Below, piece by piece: positions 59,962-64,000 of a DNA stretch of 64,000 bases. This stretch comes from Blautia sp. Marseille-P3201T (GTDB taxonomy: Bacteria; Bacillota; Clostridia; Lachnospirales; Lachnospiraceae): assembly GCF_900120295.1 (NCBI RefSeq), contig NZ_LT635468.1:248001-312000 (forward strand). The letters run 5' to 3'. The number at the start of each line of letters is the position of its first letter. The first letter of the stretch is position 1. The position numbers were made by a program, and so were the translations under genes. The notes beneath the pieces were generated by a model. That model saw only the letters and a list, made by a program, of their open reading frames with translations, ran no database searches and was not told the origin of the DNA.

Positions 59962-61017
59962 ATGAACGTAAAAGAAATGCTTCAATCCGCTTCACAATCC
60001 GGCGCTTCTGATATTTTTCTGGTTGCCGGACTTCCTCTTTCCTACCGTATACACGGCAGTATTAAGCGGGTAAACGAAGACAAACTGCTTCCAAATGACA
60101 CTCTGGACCTTGTTAATCAAATTTATGAACTGGCCAATAACAGAAGTACAGAGCGATTATTAACTACCGGAGATGATGACTTTTCCTTTGCACTGCGGGG
60201 TGTTTCCCGTTTTCGTGTCAATGCCTTTAAACAACGAGGTTCTATTGCCGCTGTTATCCGTGTTATCACCTTCACTCTGCCACAGCCACAGGATTTAGGA
60301 ATTCCCGACTCCGTTATCCGTTTTGGCAATCTGAATAAAGGACTTGTTCTGGTAACCGGCCCTGCCGGAAACGGAAAATCTACAACACTGGCATGTATTG
60401 TGGACCAGATTAATTCTAATCAGGAAAAACATATTATTACGCTGGAAGACCCTCTGGAATTTCTCCACCCACATAAAAAAAGTATTGTAAGCCAGCGTGA
60501 GGTTAATCTGGATACGGAAAGCTATGTAGTTGCCCTCAGAGCTGCTCTGCGCCAAAGTCCTGACGTTATCCTCCTTGGAGAAATGCGCGATTATGAAACA
60601 ACAAACGTGGCTATGACTGCCGCTGAAACAGGGCATCTCATCTTTTCCACACTGCATACCATTGGAGCTGCAAATACCATTGACAGGATTATTGATGTAT
60701 TTCCTCCGAACCAGCAAAAGCAGATTGCTATTCAGCTTTCTATGGTGCTGCAGGCAGTCGTTTCCCAGCAGCTCATCCCTTCTGCCGATGGCAAAATGGT
60801 AGCTGCCTTTGAAATTATGACTGTGACACCTGCCATCCGCAATATGATCCGTGACAATAAAACACCGCAAATTGACGGTATTCTCTATACCTCTAACAGC
60901 CCTACTATGATTTCTATGGACTCCAGCCTTTTAAATCTCTATCGGGCAGGACAGATTACAAAAGAAACGGCGCTTACTTATGCGTCAAATGTAGATATGT
61001 TAAGTAAAAAATTATGA
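59962..61017 (+). CDS. PilT-like type IV pilus/type II secretion ATPase
   Basis: 351 aa. Walker A GPAGNGKSTT, Asp box ITLEDPLEF, Walker B VILLGEMRD and His box TGHLIFSTLHT are all present, and the N-terminal PAS-like domain is of the PilT type. PilT normally powers retraction; here it is the only ATPase and no PilB-type assembly ATPase is present, so it may drive both steps or assembly only. AAAGGAGA precedes the ATG. Last gene of the operon, followed by a terminator. Confidence 0.92.
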   Translation: MNVKEMLQSASQSGASDIFLVAGLPLSYRIHGSIKRVNEDKLLPNDTLDLVNQIYELANNRSTERLLTTGDDDFSFALRGVSRFRVNAFKQRGSIAAVIRVITFTLPQPQDLGIPDSVIRFGNLNKGLVLVTGPAGNGKSTTLACIVDQINSNQEKHIITLEDPLEFLHPHKKSIVSQREVNLDTESYVVALRAALRQSPDVILLGEMRDYETTNVAMTAAETGHLIFSTLHTIGAANTIDRIIDVFPPNQQKQIAIQLSMVLQAVVSQQLIPSADGKMVAAFEIMTVTPAIRNMIRDNKTPQIDGILYTSNSPTMISMDSSLLNLYRAGQITKETALTYASNVDMLSKKL

Positions 61018-61053
61018 TTTTAAAGTGAACCAATTAATATTTTCGAGGATTTC

Positions 61054-61094
61054 CGGGGAGAAAACAACAATTTCAGGAGATATTCTCCCCGTTC
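61054..61094 (+). terminator. intrinsic terminator after the PilT-like gene
   Basis: CGGGGAGAA (61054-61062) pairs perfectly with TTCTCCCCG (61083-61091) and is followed by TTCTATTTTA. Confidence 0.7.
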
Positions 61095-61098
61095 TATT

Positions 61099-61308
61099 TT
61101 ATCCCTCCATAAGTTCAGAAAAAAGCTGGTCTGTCGTTCCATTAAATTTATGACCGCCACCGTTTTCCAGCTCTTCAAAAGCTTCTATTGTATCAGCATT
61201 CGGTGTTTCGTCTGGAACTGCCGCCCCTTGCAAGTAGGAGACTACATAAAATAAACGGCTTTCCGGAATTTGGTCTATAAGACTTTTGGCTAAATCTCTG
61301 TTGCTCAT
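61099..61308 (-). CDS. small antitoxin-like protein, 69 aa
   Basis: ATG 61308 overlaps the stop of the upstream RelB/DinJ gene (ATGA) and GGAAG lies 8 nt upstream. The N-terminal part (SNRDLAKSLIDQIPESRLFY) resembles small Clostridial antitoxin-type proteins. The end (GHKFNGTTDQLFSELMEG) resembles the C-terminal end of RelB-type antitoxins. No toxin gene follows. It could be a split or re-duplicated antitoxin. Confidence 0.6.
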   Translation of the reverse strand: MSNRDLAKSLIDQIPESRLFYVVSYLQGAAVPDETPNADTIEAFEELENGGGHKFNGTTDQLFSELMEG

Positions 61309-61553
61309 GGTATACACTTCCTTTCGTGATTATTATATGCAATCCTTTCCGCTTCCAGCATGGCAGCAGCCGTTGCTTTATTAGGCTGTTCCAGCCTTAC
61401 TTCAAAGGGAATGCCACCCTCGCGAAGCGACTGGCGTACAAAGATGTTAAACGCCGTAGTCAGGTTCATGCCAAGCTCAGTAAACAGTGCGTCCGCCTGT
61501 GCTTTCAAATCTGCATCCATACGGATACTGATGTTTGTGGTATTTCCAGCCAT
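61305..61553 (-). CDS. RelB/DinJ family antitoxin
   Basis: 82 aa. Ribbon-helix-helix N-terminus (TNISIRMDADLKAQADALFT, then ELGMNLTTAFNIFVRQSLRE) and GGIPFEVRLEQPN are characteristic of DinJ/RelB. Normally it neutralises a YafQ/RelE RNase toxin and represses its own operon. Here no toxin is present; the next gene is another antitoxin-like frame. Two direct repeats upstream (61594-61624) may be its operator. Confidence 0.85.
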   Translation of the reverse strand: MAGNTTNISIRMDADLKAQADALFTELGMNLTTAFNIFVRQSLREGGIPFEVRLEQPNKATAAAMLEAERIAYNNHERKCIP

Positions 61554-61593
61554 ACGATCAACTCCTTTCTGCTGGCAATTATAGTATATGCCA

Positions 61594-61624
61594 TTTGCAC
61601 GAAGAAAACAATGTTTTGCACGAA
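61594..61624. promoter_or_regulatory. direct repeats upstream of the antitoxin gene
   Basis: TTTGCACGAA occurs at 61594-61603 and 61615-61624, 21 bp apart (two helical turns). A TATAAT-like -10 for the leftward antitoxin gene lies just downstream (near 61580). An autoregulatory operator for the ribbon-helix-helix antitoxin is inferred. Confidence 0.45.
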
Positions 61625-61627
61625 TAT

Positions 61628-64000
61628 TTACTCAACTTTTATATACTGTTTCTCAAATTCTTCTTCTGTCAGCGGCTTATTTAAAAGGTATCCCTGTATC
61701 ACATCACAGTCCATTTCTTTTAAAACACCCAGATGTTCTTCTGTTTCCACCCCTTCTGCCACGCTCTCAATCTGCAGTTCTTTGCAGATATGAATAATGT
61801 TTTCTACTACAAATCGTGCGCGCTTATCGTGGTAAATATCGCTGACAATACGTCTGTCTAATTTTAAAGCGCTTAAATTCAAAGAATATAAAACATAAAT
61901 ATTGCTGTATTCTGCTCCAAAATCGTCCAACGCAATTTTATATCCTGCTTCTGTAAATTGCTCTACAATTTCTTTCAGACTGCTGGTATCAATACAGCCA
62001 ATTGTTTCTGTTACTTCAATCTGTATCAGTTCTTTCGGCACTCCGGCGCCTTCTACAATTTCATTGGTTTCTTCTAAAATTCCCGGTTCCAGAATGGTTG
62101 CCCTTGAAAAATTCAAAGATATAGGGAAAGGTGTCCAGCCGGATTTTATCCAGCCTTTCAAAATTCTGCACACATCTTTTAGCACAAATAAATCAATAAG
62201 GCGAATAAAACCCGCTTTTTCAATCTGAGGAAGAAAACGTGCCGGAGATATCGCTCCGTTTTCCTCATCATAATATCGTATTAAAGCTTCCGCACCACAG
62301 ATTTCTCCTGTTCTGACATTTGCCTTCGGCTGGAAAAAGGTACAGAATTTTCCCTGCTGTATCACTTCTTTTAATTTACGCAGGTTATCCGAAATTGTAT
62401 CCTGATTATTTTCCATCCTTACCATACGCTGTTTTGCAAGGGCAATCTGAAGCTTTTCTTCTACCTGCTGCTGGAGCTTTTCCACAGAAATCACCTGTTC
62501 TCCCCATACTCTGGCATCAGCAAACATTCCGTTATATTTATTTTCCAGACATTCTTTTACCCGCTCACATCGCTGCTGAAAATTCTCATAAGTAATATTA
62601 GGATACACTGCGAAAAAGCGCGCACCGCTTACACGGAAAGAATTATCTCTGCCAAAAAACTCTGCCAGAACATCTGCCACTGTTTTCAGCAAGTCATCTC
62701 CCGCACTTGTTCCATATCGTCTATTATAATCTTTTAATGCAACAATATGAATTCCGAAAATTCCAAAGGTAGAATAGTTATCCTCATTTATTTGCTCCAA
62801 ATATTCCATATAACTTTGATAATTCAAAATTCCTGTCTTCTGGTCATACTGCATGGCATCTTTATACTTTTTACGCAATTCAAAAACACGAGCTGTATGA
62901 TGCATAAATTCTGCAACTGCTTCCAATATTTTAAAAGAAGTCTGTTGTTCCTTCACATGTTCCAGCACAACCAGAGAAATCAATCTTCCGGATTTATAAT
63001 TTCCGTTTAAAATTAGTGGAAGAGGCACTCCCCTCTCTCCGTAAATTTCCTTCACCTGCAAATATCCCACACTGTTTTCATCTTCAACAAAAATCGTTTC
63101 TTTAGGAAAAACCGTCTGAAAAGCAGCTTCTACTTTATGAACATCCAACTCCAAATGTTCCTGACCTGAATAATTCTTCTCTTTCCAGTCCTGCTCCAAT
63201 CGCAGCCTGCCCCTGGACTTTTCCCTTTCATACAAAGCTACATGGTCTGCCTGAAAAGCAGCTGCTATATAATTCATAAAAGTAAGGACTACAGAAAAGC
63301 GGCTTTCTCCACGCTCAAGCTGTTTGTAGCTTTCCCTTAACAAATTCAGCACAAACATACTTTCCGTTTCTGCATCTTCTATAAACTTTCTTTCTCCATC
63401 TTTTCCCTGCTCTATCGTTTCCACCTCGCGGAACATTTTCAGCTTGTTCTTTCCTTCCCGCTTTGCCACCTGCAATGCATAACTGGCACATTGGTACATT
63501 TGCTCATAAGACATCTCTTCAATAAAATTCAAAGACATACCCGCTGAAATTGTAACCTGAAACTCCTGTCCCTCAGCAGTATATTTCTGGCTGACATTTT
63601 TTCGAATATTTTCAATTGTTTCACGTATACGACTTTGTTCATTTAAATCATAGCAGAACAATAAAAAAGTATCTCCGCTCACGCGGGCTTTAATACAGGA
63701 AAACAATATATTTTTGGCAATCTGGCTGCTAAGTTCTTTTAAAATTTCATCTCCTGATAAAAATCCACCATCCTGATTAATTTTTCTGAAGTTATCCACA
63801 TCGAAAAGCACTAATGCACATTTATCCTTTTGTGATTTCGCAAGACTTTCATCAATCAAAAGCTTGGCTGTCTTAAAGTTATAAAATCCACTTAATTCAT
63901 CCATCTCCGCTTTCTGTTTTAAGGATAATTCTCTTCTTTTCAGAGAGTCAATGTTTTTCAAATATCCAAATAAAAAGAACTCTCTCGACTCCGGTGAAAG
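61628..64000 (-). CDS. GGDEF-EAL domain protein (probable c-di-GMP phosphodiesterase), 5' end outside the window
   Basis: The frame stays open to the right edge of the window (upstream codons read ESREFFLFGYLKNIDSLK), so the N-terminus, probably a PAS domain, is missing here. Visible order: GGDEF-like domain 1 with RVSGDTFLLF instead of GGDEF, a GAF-like region (about 200-370 from the TTG at 63961), GGDEF-like domain 2 with RVSGARFFAV, and an EAL domain with GAEALIRYYDE, IQIEVTETI, ALDDFGAEYSN and ESVAEGVETEEH. The EAL motifs look complete while both GGDEF motifs are degenerate. That fits a phosphodiesterase. Confidence 0.88.
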   Translation of the reverse strand, partial: LSPESREFFLFGYLKNIDSLKRRELSLKQKAEMDELSGFYNFKTAKLLIDESLAKSQKDKCALVLFDVDNFRKINQDGGFLSGDEILKELSSQIAKNILFSCIKARVSGDTFLLFCYDLNEQSRIRETIENIRKNVSQKYTAEGQEFQVTISAGMSLNFIEEMSYEQMYQCASYALQVAKREGKNKLKMFREVETIEQGKDGERKFIEDAETESMFVLNLLRESYKQLERGESRFSVVLTFMNYIAAAFQADHVALYEREKSRGRLRLEQDWKEKNYSGQEHLELDVHKVEAAFQTVFPKETIFVEDENSVGYLQVKEIYGERGVPLPLILNGNYKSGRLISLVVLEHVKEQQTSFKILEAVAEFMHHTARVFELRKKYKDAMQYDQKTGILNYQSYMEYLEQINEDNYSTFGIFGIHIVALKDYNRRYGTSAGDDLLKTVADVLAEFFGRDNSFRVSGARFFAVYPNITYENFQQRCERVKECLENKYNGMFADARVWGEQVISVEKLQQQVEEKLQIALAKQRMVRMENNQDTISDNLRKLKEVIQQGKFCTFFQPKANVRTGEICGAEALIRYYDEENGAISPARFLPQIEKAGFIRLIDLFVLKDVCRILKGWIKSGWTPFPISLNFSRATILEPGILEETNEIVEGAGVPKELIQIEVTETIGCIDTSSLKEIVEQFTEAGYKIALDDFGAEYSNIYVLYSLNLSALKLDRRIVSDIYHDKRARFVVENIIHICKELQIESVAEGVETEEHLGVLKEMDCDVIQGYLLNKPLTEEEFEKQYIKVE

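Noticed and set aside
60295-60870. 191-codon frame opposite the pilT-like gene
   Set aside because: Unrecognisable product and no start signal, fully inside a gene with all ATPase motifs.
1-64000. CRISPR arrays, tRNA or rRNA genes, prophage and integrase genes
   Set aside because: No regularly spaced direct repeats of CRISPR type, no cloverleaf or rRNA sequence and no integrase or phage structural genes were seen. The Rpn-like gene and the palindromic element are the only mobile-type features.

Overview
The window looks like chromosome from a gut-type Firmicute of the Lachnospiraceae (Clostridia). The supporting signs are low to moderate GC, strong AGGAGG-type ribosome binding sites, Gram-positive surface anchors, SipW/TasA and class C sortase genes, a T-box in front of ileS, IleS of the long type, and the rpmG-secE-nusG-rplK-rplA cluster. 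Genus is not decidable by eye.

Layout. (1) 0.4-2.8 kb: a MATE exporter, a tiny membrane protein and a truncated GH29 alpha-L-fucosidase. (2) 2.8-10.5 kb: one leftward operon running GH95 fucosidase, heparinase II/III-type lyase, YesN-like response regulator, YesM-like histidine kinase and the GH29 remnant. Regulator, kinase and GH29 are all broken; GH95 and the lyase are intact. (3) 10.7-16.6 kb: a 1799-aa surface protein behind its own promoter, a cobalamin riboswitch and an intrinsic terminator. It combines an alpha/alpha-toroid-like region with a DUF4430 (transcobalamin C-terminal-like) domain, so I read it as a surface corrinoid-capture protein resembling intrinsic factor. (4) 16.6-20.1 kb: a PL8 hyaluronate/chondroitin lyase that shares its C-terminal module and membrane anchor with the previous protein. 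(5) 20.4-22.7 kb: four tandem AT-rich YcxB-like membrane proteins. (6) 22.8-37.1 kb: mostly housekeeping (lipoprotein, glycogen phosphorylase, ileS with T-box, D,D-carboxypeptidase, M14 peptidase, exonuclease, and the rpmG-secE-nusG-rplK-rplA cluster). (7) 37.2-39.2 kb: azlCD and an Rpn-type nuclease. (8) 39.5-52 kb: a ten-gene leftward surface-fibre operon with tip and backbone pilins, two class C sortases, a secreted pilin-like protein, two TasA-like proteins, two membrane-anchored proteins and a SipW signal peptidase. (9) 52.2-56.0 kb: a SARP/BTAD regulator with a degenerate GGDEF tail, a broken diguanylate cyclase and two small proteins sharing an uncharacterised WQG domain. (10) 56.2-61.0 kb: a compact type IV pilus/type II secretion-like operon with a transglutaminase lipoprotein, a PilC/GspF protein, four small membrane proteins and a PilT-like ATPase. 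(11) 61.1-64 kb: two antitoxin-like genes without a toxin and a partial GGDEF-EAL protein.

The genes suggest life on host glycans and glycosaminoglycans, vitamin B12 scavenging at the cell surface, and regulated production of surface fibres. The two most unusual signals are the riboswitch-controlled intrinsic-factor-like protein and two promoters (about 52.03 and 55.60 kb) carrying GTGACTG-type direct repeats with an 11-bp period exactly 8 bp from the -10 box. That is the geometry known for SARP activators, next to a SARP gene. A 92-95-bp palindromic element also occurs twice, each time between a riboswitch terminator and the start codon it controls.
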